Assembly: GCF_009729015.1 (NCBI RefSeq)
Contig: NZ_CP045482.1
Location: forward strand, 2,042,001-2,106,000
Reading direction: 5' to 3'
DNA from: Acidianus ambivalens
GTDB taxonomy: Archaea; Thermoproteota; Thermoprotei_A; Sulfolobales; Sulfolobaceae
Length of the DNA: 64,000 bases
The position numbers were made by a program, and so were the translations under genes. Positions within the stretch are counted from its first letter, which is position 1. Every line of letters starts with the position of its first letter. The notes under the pieces were generated by a model, which saw only the letters and a list, made by a program, of their open reading frames with translations, ran no database searches and was not told the origin of the DNA. This document shows, in pieces, positions 17,624 to 27,302 of this stretch.

Positions 17624-18275
17624 CAGTATCTGCCAATATTATAGTATCATACAAGTCACAAAATATACCTGTTTCTATTACGCCTACAATATTACTTAGC
17701 TCATTGTTTAACTTGCATAGATCTTGAGTATTATCAACTTCCATGTCTAGAATTATGTTGCCGTTATCTGATATTAATGGGCCTATTTTGCCTTGACTTT
17801 CTCGTATTTTGACTCTAAATCCTTGACTAGTTAAACTGGTTAATACATAACTTAACGAGACTGGAACTATTTCTATTGGTATTTGAAGAATTTTTGGTAC
17901 TTTTAATTTGCTTATTTCTCCAATAAAAATTCTCTCTTTAGAATTAACAGTTAATAGTTTCTCCCTAAATAATGCCCCGCCACCTCCTTTTATGAGGACT
18001 ATTTTACCGTTATTTTCTCTAATTAGGAAGTCAAAGCTATCTATATAAACGTCTGGAATTATGCCAGAAAATAGCGAAATTACCGAGAATCCTCTTTTAC
18101 TTAGCTCAATTTCGCTATCTATTGAGCTAGCCATATATTGTTTTGTTTTAAAAATATCAATATCACTTATTGTCTCTATCAATTTCCTAATTGTTTTTCC
18201 TGTTCCTATTCCAATTATTTTTTTATCTTTTATATAGTCAGTTGAATACTTTGCGACTATTTCTTTAGCATCCAT
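17592..18275 (-). CDS. rpiA: Ribose-5-phosphate isomerase A
   Basis: Interconverts ribose-5-phosphate and ribulose-5-phosphate. Family motifs are IIGIGTGKTIRKLIE near residue 25, YMASSIDSEIELSKRG near residue 50, DSFDFLIRENN, the catalytic loop LIKGGGGALFREKLL near residue 105 and the C-terminal VIETGIFCDLYDTIILAD. I use ATG 18275; TTG 18284 is 3 codons upstream. It heads the leftward operon that ends in RNase P RNA and diverges from tRNA-Arg. Confidence 0.92.
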   Translation of the reverse strand: MDAKEIVAKYSTDYIKDKKIIGIGTGKTIRKLIETISDIDIFKTKQYMASSIDSEIELSKRGFSVISLFSGIIPDVYIDSFDFLIRENNGKIVLIKGGGGALFREKLLTVNSKERIFIGEISKLKVPKILQIPIEIVPVSLSYVLTSLTSQGFRVKIRESQGKIGPLISDNGNIILDMEVDNTQDLCKLNNELSNIVGVIETGIFCDLYDTIILADTDGRLEIIKKS

Positions 18276-18310
18276 TAAGCTCAATATTATTAAATAACAT
18301 TAAAAATTAG

Positions 18311-18385
18311 GGGCCCGTAGCTCAGCCAGGACAGAGCACTGGTCTCCGGAACCAGAGGTCCCGGGTTCAAATCCCGGCGGGCCCG
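18311..18385 (+). tRNA. tRNA-Arg (anticodon CCG)
   Basis: Acceptor GGGCCCG/CGGGCCC, D stem GCTC/GAGC, anticodon stem CTGGT/ACCAG with loop CTCCGGA (anticodon CCG), T arm CCGGG TTCAAAT CCCGG, discriminator G. No intron and no encoded CCA. A TATA-like stretch ATTATTAAATAAC lies at 18286-18298. This is the same tRNA species that SSV1 uses as its attachment site, and a decayed int(N) follows it. Confidence 0.97.
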
Positions 18386-18573
18386 CTGTAGGGGATACCC
18401 CACACCCATATTTTCTTTCATTTTTAGATATGATTCGACTACATCAGTTAAGGAACCAACGTAAGTTTTTCTTACGTTACCTTTTCATACTCTAGCTTGT
18501 AAACATAATACCGACCTTTTCTTTCGCGTAAAATATAGTCGCCGAATTTATAACGCCTCTGTTTTTCCGTCAG
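18386..18573 (-). pseudogene. Decayed int(N) of an SSV1-like integrase at tRNA-Arg(CCG)
   Basis: Minus-strand translation gives RYKFGDYILRERKGRYYVYK followed by LEYEK, almost identical to what I recall of the SSV1 integrase N-terminus, then a one-base deletion, then in the next frame VRKTYVGSLTDVVESYLKMK and a YPLQ motif running into the tRNA. The residue at the expected start methionine is encoded by CTG (18573-18571, followed by Thr-Glu-Lys), so the start has also decayed. The catalytic half is absent. This is the attL scar of an ancient fusellovirus-type integration. Confidence 0.85.
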
Positions 18574-18910
18574 GGCTCCTTACCGTATTGTGGTTACCAA
18601 TTCGTGATTATAAGCACTGGCAATCCGTAAAAATTTACTTAGAAACACTACTAATTGAAATAGGATGGCAAAGATTCCTCAATAATAAAAAGAATTTTGC
18701 GTCATTATTGTAGTGAGAAAAATCAAATCAAGTAGCAAGCTAATCATTAATTATTTTATATCACAATTATATATTTTAACATTAATAACATACTATAGTA
18801 TATGCAACCTTGAATATGAGGTTAATATTTTTAAATATGATTCTATTCGAAGTATAACTAGCTAGTTCACTTGAGAAAATTATAAGTACCTTTCAAATAA
18901 GAATTGCTCG
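18574..18910. other. Non-coding AT-rich stretch before the ABCE1 transcription unit
   Basis: About 340 bases with no open frame above a few dozen codons and no RNA that I can fold with confidence. It begins right after the int(N) relic, so part may be remnant element sequence. A TATA-like AATTATAAG at 18878-18886 lies about 27 bases before a GTG at 18911 and is the likely promoter of the acidic microprotein and ABCE1. Confidence 0.55.
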
Positions 18911-18922
18911 GTGTATAAGTTG

Positions 18923-19020
<98 letters not shown>

Positions 19021-19047
19021 TTTTATTTTCTTTAAGGATTGATGTCA

Positions 19048-20850
19048 ATGAGAGTTGCAGTAATAAATTACGATTTTTGTAAACCCGACAAGTGTAATCT
19101 AGAATGCATAAGGTTTTGTCCAATCAATAGGTCAGGCAGCAAGGCTATAGAACTTTCTGAGATAGTTAAAGGTAAGCCAGTTATTTATGAGGAAACATGC
19201 ATAGGTTGTGGCATTTGTGTAAAAAAATGCCCTTATGAGGCAATATCAATTGTTAACTTACCAGATAAACTGTCAGGAGAAATTATTCATAGATACAAGA
19301 TTAATGGATTTGAATTATTTGGTTTACCTATATTAAAGCAAGGCTATATAATTGGTATATTAGGCAAAAACGGTACTGGAAAGAGTACTATATTAAGGAT
19401 ATTAAGTGGAGAATTAATTCCTAATTTTGGAGCTCCTAATGCTAAGCTTAGTTACGATGATGTTTTGAATAAGTTTAAAGGTAAGGAAATATATGATTAT
19501 TTCTACAAATTATATAATAAAAATCTGAAAGTTGTTCATAAGATTCAGTATATTGAATATGTTGGTAGAATGCTCAAAGGAAATGTGAATGAGCTTCTGA
19601 ATAAAATAGACGAGAGGGGCAAAATTGATGAGGTAAGAGAGCTTCTTTCTATGCAAAATATGTGGAATAAGTCAGTTCAAACTCTTAGCGGAGGAGAACT
19701 TCAGAAATTTCTAGTTGCAGCTGCATTGCTTCGTGAAGCTGACGTTTACGTGTTTGATGAGCCTTCATCATATTTAGATGTTAGAGAGAGACTAAACATG
19801 GCTAAAGGCATAAGGGAGCTTACAAAAGATAAGTACGTTGCAGTAGTAGATCACGATCTTATTGTATTAGATTACCTTACGGATTTAGTATCTATAATAT
19901 ATGGTGAGAGTAGCGTATATGGTAGAGTGTCAAAATTATATTCCGCTAGAACTGGAATTAATAATTTCTTAAATGGGTATCTTCCCGCAGAGAACGTAAA
20001 ATTTAGGCAAGATGAGATAAAATTTATGCTTAAAGAGCTTACAGATCTGGATTTCTCTAAAAACGTAAAAATTAGAATAAAATGGTCTAAAATAAAAAAG
20101 AATCTTTCTGACTTTTCACTTGATATTGAAGAAGGAGATGCGAGAGAAGGTGAAGTAATAGGCATTGTAGGTCCAAATGGTATAGGAAAAACTACGTTCA
20201 TGAGAATACTAGTTAATGAAATAACTCCGGATTATGGTTATGTAATGCCAGAAGGTTTAAGAATGTCATATAAGCCACAGAAACTTATTCCAGAATACGA
20301 TGGTACTGTGCAACAATATCTAGAAAACGTGAGTAAAGATATCCTATCAACATCATCATGGTTTTTTGAAGAAGTAATAAGAAAATTGAATTTACATAGA
20401 ATTCTGGAATCTGAAGTTAAAGATCTCAGCGGCGGGGAGCTTCAAAAGCTTTATGTAGCAGGAGCATTAGCTAAAGAGGCAGACATTTATGTTTTAGATG
20501 AACCTTCATCATATTTAGATGTAGAAGAACGTTATATAGTAGCTAAAGCAATAAAGAGGATAACACGCGAAAGGAAAGCAGTAACGTTTTTAGTTGATCA
20601 TGATTTAGCGATTCATGATTATATTTCTGATAGAATAATGGTATTTACTGGAATTCCTGGTAAAGAGGGGCATGGTAAATCTCCTACTAGCTTAAGAAAA
20701 GGTATGAATGAATTTCTTAAAGAAATGCAGATTACTTTTAGGAGAGACGCTGACACTGGAAGGCCGAGGGTTAATAAATTAGGAAGTTACTTAGATAGGT
20801 TACAAAAAGAAAGGAACGAGTATTATTCCTTAGAAGTTAGTAGAGATTAG
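19048..20850 (+). CDS. Ribosome recycling ATPase ABCE1 (Rli1)
   Basis: Splits ribosomes after termination. The N-terminal ferredoxin-like domain has two cysteine clusters (CKPDKCNLECIRFCP and CIGCGICVKKCPYEA) for two 4Fe-4S clusters. Two ABC ATPase halves follow: Walker A GILGKNGTGKST near residue 107 with LSGGELQKF and DEPSSYLDV, and Walker A GIVGPNGIGKTT near residue 375 with LSGGELQKL and DEPSSYLDV. I start at the ATG giving MRVAVINYDFC, the family's N-terminus; ATG 19042 is two codons upstream. An acidic microprotein precedes it. Confidence 0.95.
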   Translation: MRVAVINYDFCKPDKCNLECIRFCPINRSGSKAIELSEIVKGKPVIYEETCIGCGICVKKCPYEAISIVNLPDKLSGEIIHRYKINGFELFGLPILKQGYIIGILGKNGTGKSTILRILSGELIPNFGAPNAKLSYDDVLNKFKGKEIYDYFYKLYNKNLKVVHKIQYIEYVGRMLKGNVNELLNKIDERGKIDEVRELLSMQNMWNKSVQTLSGGELQKFLVAAALLREADVYVFDEPSSYLDVRERLNMAKGIRELTKDKYVAVVDHDLIVLDYLTDLVSIIYGESSVYGRVSKLYSARTGINNFLNGYLPAENVKFRQDEIKFMLKELTDLDFSKNVKIRIKWSKIKKNLSDFSLDIEEGDAREGEVIGIVGPNGIGKTTFMRILVNEITPDYGYVMPEGLRMSYKPQKLIPEYDGTVQQYLENVSKDILSTSSWFFEEVIRKLNLHRILESEVKDLSGGELQKLYVAGALAKEADIYVLDEPSSYLDVEERYIVAKAIKRITRERKAVTFLVDHDLAIHDYISDRIMVFTGIPGKEGHGKSPTSLRKGMNEFLKEMQITFRRDADTGRPRVNKLGSYLDRLQKERNEYYSLEVSRD

Positions 20851-20890
20851 TAAGACAAAAATTTAATAATATCGTAAGAGAATGTCTCTT

Positions 20891-22042
20891 ATGAAGACCA
20901 CAATAAGCGTAATTAAAGCAGATATAGGAAGTTTAGCTGGGCATCATGTAGTCCATCCAGATACTATGGCTGCAGCAAACAAAGTGCTAGCTGAGGCTAA
21001 AAAAAATGGTGTAATAATAGATTATTATATAACGAATGTCGGAGATGATATGGAACTTATTATGACTCATAATAGAGGTGAATTAGATACTAAAGTTCAT
21101 GAAACTGCTTGGGATGCGTTTAAAGAAGCTACTAAGGTAGCTAAAGATCTTGGATTATATGCTGCAGGGCAAGATTTACTATCTGATACATTTTCTGGAA
21201 ACTTAAAGGGAATGGGTCCAGGAATAGCAGAGATGGAAATAGAAGAAAGGCCTGCAGAACCTATAGCAATTTTTATGGCAGATAAGACAGAACCTGGAGC
21301 ATTCAATTACCCCCAATATAAAATGTTTGCTGATCCATTTAATACTGCAGGTTTAGTTATAGATCCAACTATGCATGAAGGTTATAAATTTGAAATTTTA
21401 GACGTTTATGCAGGAGAATCTGTAACACTTAACGCTCCAGAGGAAATTTATGATATATTAGCATTAATTGGAACTCCTTCTCAATACGTCATCAGAAGAG
21501 TCTATAGGAAAGCAGATAATATGATAGCGTCAGTTACATCAATAGAAAGATTAAATCTCTTAGCAGGAAAATACGTAGGAAAAGACGACCCTGTTATGAT
21601 CGTTAGAGTTCAACATGGTTTTCCTGCATTAGGTGAAGTGCTAGAAGCTTTCTCTTTCCCATATTTAGTTCCAGGATGGATGAGAGGAAGCCATTATGGT
21701 CCTTTAATGCCAGTTTCGCAAAGAGATGCCAGAGCAACTAGATTTGACGGCCCTCCAAGATTAATAGGATTAGGATTCAATGTTAAAAATGGAAGACTAG
21801 TAGGTCCTAGCGACTTATTTGATGATCCGGCTTTTGATGAAACAAGAAGATTAGCAGAACAAATAGCAGACTATATGAGGAGACACGGTCCATTTATGCC
21901 GCATAGACTAGAACCTACTGAAATGGAATATACTACTTTACCTCTAATTCAACAGAAATTAAAAGCTAGATTTAAGAAAGAAGCTGGAGTAGCAGAAGCA
22001 AAGAAAAGCATATATGAAAAACAAGTTGAAGGAGGAGACTAA
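20891..22042 (+). CDS. fbp: Fructose-1,6-bisphosphate aldolase/phosphatase
   Basis: The bifunctional archaeal gluconeogenic enzyme that condenses triose phosphates and then removes the 1-phosphate. The start KTTISVIKADIGSLAGHH, GAGQDLLSDTFSGN-type loop, FMADKTEPGAFNYP and the KYVGKDDPVM motif near residue 230, whose Tyr and Lys form and use the Schiff base, are all present, as are the metal-binding aspartates. I chose ATG 20891 because conserved sequence starts there and a TATA-like ATTTAATA is centred 26 bases upstream (leaderless); ATG 20882 is the alternative. Confidence 0.96.
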   Translation: MKTTISVIKADIGSLAGHHVVHPDTMAAANKVLAEAKKNGVIIDYYITNVGDDMELIMTHNRGELDTKVHETAWDAFKEATKVAKDLGLYAAGQDLLSDTFSGNLKGMGPGIAEMEIEERPAEPIAIFMADKTEPGAFNYPQYKMFADPFNTAGLVIDPTMHEGYKFEILDVYAGESVTLNAPEEIYDILALIGTPSQYVIRRVYRKADNMIASVTSIERLNLLAGKYVGKDDPVMIVRVQHGFPALGEVLEAFSFPYLVPGWMRGSHYGPLMPVSQRDARATRFDGPPRLIGLGFNVKNGRLVGPSDLFDDPAFDETRRLAEQIADYMRRHGPFMPHRLEPTEMEYTTLPLIQQKLKARFKKEAGVAEAKKSIYEKQVEGGD

Positions 22043-22083
22043 ATTTAAATTTTTATAATATTTATTAACTAACGGGCGAGCTT

Positions 22084-22317
22084 ATGGGAAATATATATAC
22101 TAGGGATATTAAGAGGATTGCTGCAGAAATTTATGAGAAATATAAGGATGAAGTAACCACTGACTATTCAAAGAATAAAGAAGTAGTTAAGAAATATATT
22201 GATGTATACTCTAAAAAAGTTAGGAATAGGATTGCAGGATATTTAACTAGATATGCCAAAAGAATGAGCTCTCAAAAGTCTGTATCTGAAGGGGAGGTAG
22301 TAGAAGAGAGTGAGTAA
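22084..22317 (+). CDS. rps17e: Ribosomal protein S17e
   Basis: A 77-residue basic protein. GNIYTRDIKRIAAEIYEKY and DYSKNKEVVKKYIDVYSKKV followed by RNRIAGYLTRYAKR are the S17e signature. An acidic tail (VSEGEVVEESE) is added. The gene overlaps the next one by 8 bases, so S17e and the MoaD-like protein are coupled. Confidence 0.95.
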   Translation: MGNIYTRDIKRIAAEIYEKYKDEVTTDYSKNKEVVKKYIDVYSKKVRNRIAGYLTRYAKRMSSQKSVSEGEVVEESE

Positions 22318-22558
22318 AGTAATATTTTTTGGCCCATTAGTTCAAGCCTTTAATAGTAAAGAAATAGAAGTTAAAGGAGAAGACGTTCTTCAAGTTTTAA
22401 AGAATATTGATAAGAAGGGAATTATTTTAGATTTGGATAATAATACTATAAGACCTGGATATATAATATTAATTAACGGCATAGATTGGAGAATTAAAGG
22501 TGGTAAAATTACTGATAATGATCTTATACAAGTAATTCCTATTAACCATGGAGGATAA
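22310..22558 (+). CDS. MoaD/ThiS-like ubiquitin-fold protein with C-terminal Gly-Gly
   Basis: 82 residues: VIFFGPLVQAFNSKEIEVKG, GYIILINGIDWRIKGG and an end in VIPINHGG. Length, beta-grasp pattern and the terminal diglycine fit MoaD/ThiS/SAMP proteins, which carry sulfur as a thiocarboxylate or are conjugated to lysines. No E1-like or molybdopterin synthase gene lies nearby, so the role (cofactor sulfur, tRNA thiolation or protein tagging) is open. It starts with GTG inside the S17e gene and ends 2 bases before cgi121. Confidence 0.75.
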   Translation: MSKVIFFGPLVQAFNSKEIEVKGEDVLQVLKNIDKKGIILDLDNNTIRPGYIILINGIDWRIKGGKITDNDLIQVIPINHGG

Positions 22559-22560
22559 AG

Positions 22561-22926
22561 ATGATAGAAATCTCTCAAACTACATGGAGCGCTGATAAAA
22601 AGAATATTATAAAATTTGATGGCAAATGTGTAATACAAGTGATTAAGGATATTCCGCCTAAATCAGTAATTAATCAAGCATGCTATATATTTTTTAAAAC
22701 ATATACAAAATCTCGTATTAAAGAACCAGAAATTTATTTTCTAACTTTATTGTATTCAACTTCTCAAATTGCTAATGCGTTGGCTCATGTAAAATTTAAG
22801 GAAGGAGATATTGTGTATGTAATAAAATGTTGTGAGAAAGATATCAATAACTTTGAACAAATACAAATTAAAGATAATTGCGAACGTATTGCATTATCTA
22901 CTAACGCAATAAATTCGCTCATCTGA
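22561..22926 (+). CDS. cgi121: KEOPS subunit Cgi121
   Basis: 121 residues. EPEIYFLTLLYSTSQIANAL followed by AHVKFKEGDIVYVI matches the Cgi121 core (strand, then the TRQI-like helix, then KEGD). Cgi121 binds the tRNA 3' end and stimulates Bud32 in the KEOPS complex that makes t6A37. Sequence conservation is low in this family, so I am fairly but not fully sure. Another KEOPS subunit, Pcc1, is at 53.3 kb. Confidence 0.7.
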   Translation: MIEISQTTWSADKKNIIKFDGKCVIQVIKDIPPKSVINQACYIFFKTYTKSRIKEPEIYFLTLLYSTSQIANALAHVKFKEGDIVYVIKCCEKDINNFEQIQIKDNCERIALSTNAINSLI

Positions 22927-22955
22927 GTCTCTAAAAGATATATATAACTTAGTAC

Positions 22956-24571
22956 ATGAATTTTAATAAGATAGGTCCTATTGCCCTATTTATACTTGGG
23001 TTTGGTTTAATATTATTACAATATCATTTAATATATATATATAAATTTAATTCAGTATATTTTGTCCTTATCGTACCTATATTAATTTCATTTATTATAA
23101 TATTTCTAAGAAAAAAGAATATTATATCAAACATATTAGTCAAAAATAATATATTTATTATTAAGTCAAATAACGCTAGCATAATAGGTATAGCTTTTAG
23201 AATTTTAGGTAAGCAGGATATAAATAATTCAGATAATAATTTGCAAAAGGAATTAGACAATTTAGTTGATGTATTAAGCAGGAAATCTGACAATATAAAA
23301 TATAGTATAGTCACATATATTTATAATAGACGTAAATCTTCTGCTTTAATTATGTTTAAAGAATGTAAAAAGGAAAACTATACGATGTGTGAAACAGAAG
23401 TGCTTCAAGAATATGAAATACTAAAAAAATTGGCAGAATCTATTGCTCCGCATATAGCCTTAGAGCCTATAAAGGTAAGTTATGAAACATTACCTATACC
23501 TAATGATTTTGGTAATTTAACATATGTCCGAGTTTTTGAAAAGCAATATGAAATACCTAAATCAGAGAATATTCAAGTAGACTACGATATTGAATTAGGT
23601 TACGTGATAACATCATCTTTAGCTAAAATTCCTATAGGTATACGAAGTAACGACGTCTTTAGGCATATAGGAATATTTGGTACTACTGGCAGCGGAAAAT
23701 CTAATACTGCAGCCATAATAGCTTCTCAATTAGCAAGTAAAGGGTTCAATGTCATAATTTTAGATTGGCATGGTGAATATATAAATAAGTTAAAGGATTT
23801 TAAAATATATAATGAATCAAATCCATTGAGGCTTAATATTCTAAAACTATATAATTTAGAAGAAACTGTTGAAATCTTTCAAGATGTTCTTGAGCTTACC
23901 GATCCCCAAAGATATATACTATATATAATCCTTTCCGAACTAAGAAAATATAAGAGATTTTCTCTCTCTACGTTATACGACGCAGTCTCAAGAATAAAGG
24001 ACGAGTATACTTGGATTAAAGATGTAAAGCTAGCATTACTTAGAAGAATGAATCCTATACTTTATAGACCAGTAAGACTTCTGCTAATTTCTAACATTAA
24101 CATGGAAGACGAACTTGCTAACAATAATAAAATAATCATAGACTTAAGTTTTATACCAGATATATCAGTAAGGAGGTTATATGCATTATTTATAATTCGT
24201 GCAATTACAGACATTTACATAAAGCGAAAGATAAATAACAAACCAACTTTGATTGTACTGGAAGAAGCTCAAAACTACTTTAATAATAGTAATAATGAAA
24301 TGGTCAGTAGATTACTTAATGAGATACGAAAATTTGGAATAGGACTATGTATTATTACTCAGAGTCCCTCATCAGTTTCCCCAGATGTAGTTAAAAATAC
24401 TAATATAAAAATAATTCATGCGATAAAATCAAATATAGATAAAAAAATAATCGTAGATTCACTTGCGTTAGACCCTAACTTATCCAATATCCTGGATAAG
24501 TTAGACATAGGTGACGCTATAATTTCTGCACCAAATATAAAACAACCAACATTAATAAAAATTAAAGAAAT

Positions 24572-24575
<4 letters not shown>
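22956..24575 (+). CDS. HerA/FtsK-like ATPase with N-terminal membrane segments
   Basis: Residues about 7-28 and 32-52 are two hydrophobic helices (IGPIALFILGFGLILLQYHL and VYFVLIVPILISFIIIFL). A cytosolic region follows, then a HerA/DUF87 ATPase domain: Walker A GIFGTTGSGKSNTAA near residue 242, VIILDWHGEY, and Walker B PTLIVLEEAQNYF near residue 430. Plain HerA has no membrane part and usually adjoins nurA; neither is the case here, so this is a membrane-anchored relative, perhaps a DNA or protein pump. A TATA-like AGATATATATAAC lies 11-22 bases upstream. It converges on the thermosome gene (4-base overlap). Confidence 0.8.
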
Positions 24576-26236
<1,661 letters not shown>

Positions 26237-26267
26237 ATAATTCACCTTCACACTCACTTTGAAACTG

Positions 26268-26282
26268 GTTATATAAAAATTT
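26268..26282 (-). promoter_or_regulatory. Promoter of the thermosome gene
   Basis: On the minus strand AAATTTTTATATAACC is a strong TATA box. Counting about 26 bases to the transcription start leaves a 5' leader of roughly 11 bases containing the GGTGA ribosome-binding site, as expected for a highly expressed archaeal gene. Confidence 0.65.
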
Positions 26283-26338
26283 AACTGTTAATACGAGTGT
26301 GTGCAAATCACGTTACTTGCTAGGATGAAACAAGTAAT

Positions 26339-26851
26339 TTAATCTAATAATTCTTTATTCATGTATTTTAGCTCTTTAGGCAGTTTATATGTAATTTTTC
26401 TAAAATATTTTTCATTTATATGTAATTTTTCTAAAATATTTTTCATTTTTCTACATCTATATCCTGCTATATAAAAACTTAAAGCAACTCTTATTTTTAT
26501 TTTTCTACCACTGAATATTCCATTTTTTTCTAGAAATTCATATATTTTATACACTTTTTTATCCATATTGAGTAGGCTTAACGCTAATTCTCCATCTTCA
26601 GTTATAAATTTCATGTTTTCCTTATTGTTGAATATTCTAAATTTATTTGATATTGTTTCTGTTAATTTTATGAAATTTCTTGTTTCCTTTCTTTCTGAAA
26701 AGCCTTTATTTAAATCTATTATCTCTTCAGAGGTACCTATTTGAGAATAATCGTAAAGCGTATCAATTACACTTCCGCATGAGGAACAAATTATATTTCC
26801 ATGCATAGTATCCCATATTAGATCCTTTGAGTTACAGTATGGACATTGCAT
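26339..26851 (-). CDS. tfb3: Truncated transcription factor B paralog TFB3
   Basis: An N-terminal zinc ribbon (CPYCNSKDLIWDTMHGNIIC..CG, residues 3-26) is followed by a single partial cyclin-like region; the B-reader and second cyclin repeat of normal TFB are missing. At 170 residues it matches Sulfolobus TFB3, the UV-induced factor that activates transcription together with TFB1 and drives the DNA-damage response. It is next to thsB, as in S. solfataricus. Near its 3' end an exact 31-bp tandem repeat (26384-26445) encodes the C-terminal helix region in two frames. Confidence 0.88.
   Translation of the reverse strand: MQCPYCNSKDLIWDTMHGNIICSSCGSVIDTLYDYSQIGTSEEIIDLNKGFSERKETRNFIKLTETISNKFRIFNNKENMKFITEDGELALSLLNMDKKVYKIYEFLEKNGIFSGRKIKIRVALSFYIAGYRCRKMKNILEKLHINEKYFRKITYKLPKELKYMNKELLD
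26384..26445. repeat. Exact 31-bp tandem duplication inside tfb3
   Basis: Two identical 31-base units lie back to back at 26384-26414 and 26415-26445. As 31 is not a multiple of three, the units are read in different frames: one yields the stretch NILEKLHIN, the other EKYFRKITYK. Both are in the C-terminal helical part of TFB3. Confidence 0.95.
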
Positions 26852-26914
26852 GATAATTGTTAACGTTGAGTAATCATTATAATTTAATTGTTACCAAGTA
26901 CATTAGACTGAGAT

Positions 26915-27301
26915 ATGACCGAAACTAAGGTCGAAGAATTATTGACTAAAATCATGTCTAGTAAAATTTCAGAGAAAGACTTACAAGAGTTGCAAGCAAT
27001 ATATAGTAATGATAAAAATTTTTGGAACAAGATTTCTGTTGTTATAGATTTGAGGTTAAGATCAAAGAAGGCTAAAATTTCTAGCAAAGTTGATAATTTG
27101 ATATATTTATACGATTCAAGTGGAAAAGTGATTGGTATAGTTATAATTTATAATGAGAATGAGCCTTTAAAAATAAACGAAATATTCAAATTCATTGAAA
27201 TTGCTAAGTCGTCTAATGTAGATGCATACTTAGCTATAATAGACAAGTATGGAGACATAACTTATTATAACCTTTCTGAGGTATCATTATCTAAGGGCTG
27301 A
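26915..27301 (+). CDS. Conserved-looking protein of unknown function upstream of hisS
   Basis: 128 residues that I do not recognise. The N-terminal half is helical and charged (KVEELLTKIMSSKISEKDLQ); the C-terminal half is alpha/beta (VIGIVIIYNENEP, VDAYLAIIDKYGDITYYNLS). The last motif vaguely resembles the end of archaeal tRNA-splicing endonuclease domains (VD..GDITYY), but the catalytic Tyr/His/Lys set is not evident and I do not call it one. It ends one base before the hisS start and is surely cotranscribed with it. Confidence 0.6.
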   Translation: MTETKVEELLTKIMSSKISEKDLQELQAIYSNDKNFWNKISVVIDLRLRSKKAKISSKVDNLIYLYDSSGKVIGIVIIYNENEPLKINEIFKFIEIAKSSNVDAYLAIIDKYGDITYYNLSEVSLSKG

Positions 27302-27302
27302 T

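Noticed and set aside
18574..18910. Remaining genes of the element that left int(N) at tRNA-Arg
   Set aside because: No frame or motif of viral or plasmid genes could be found; the stretch looks like plain AT-rich spacer.
26384..26445. 31-bp repeats as a CRISPR array
   Set aside because: The units are directly adjacent with no spacers, number only two, and lie inside tfb3.
26915..27301. tRNA-splicing endonuclease subunit
   Set aside because: Only the IIDKYGDITYY end is suggestive; catalytic residues and overall length pattern do not support the call.
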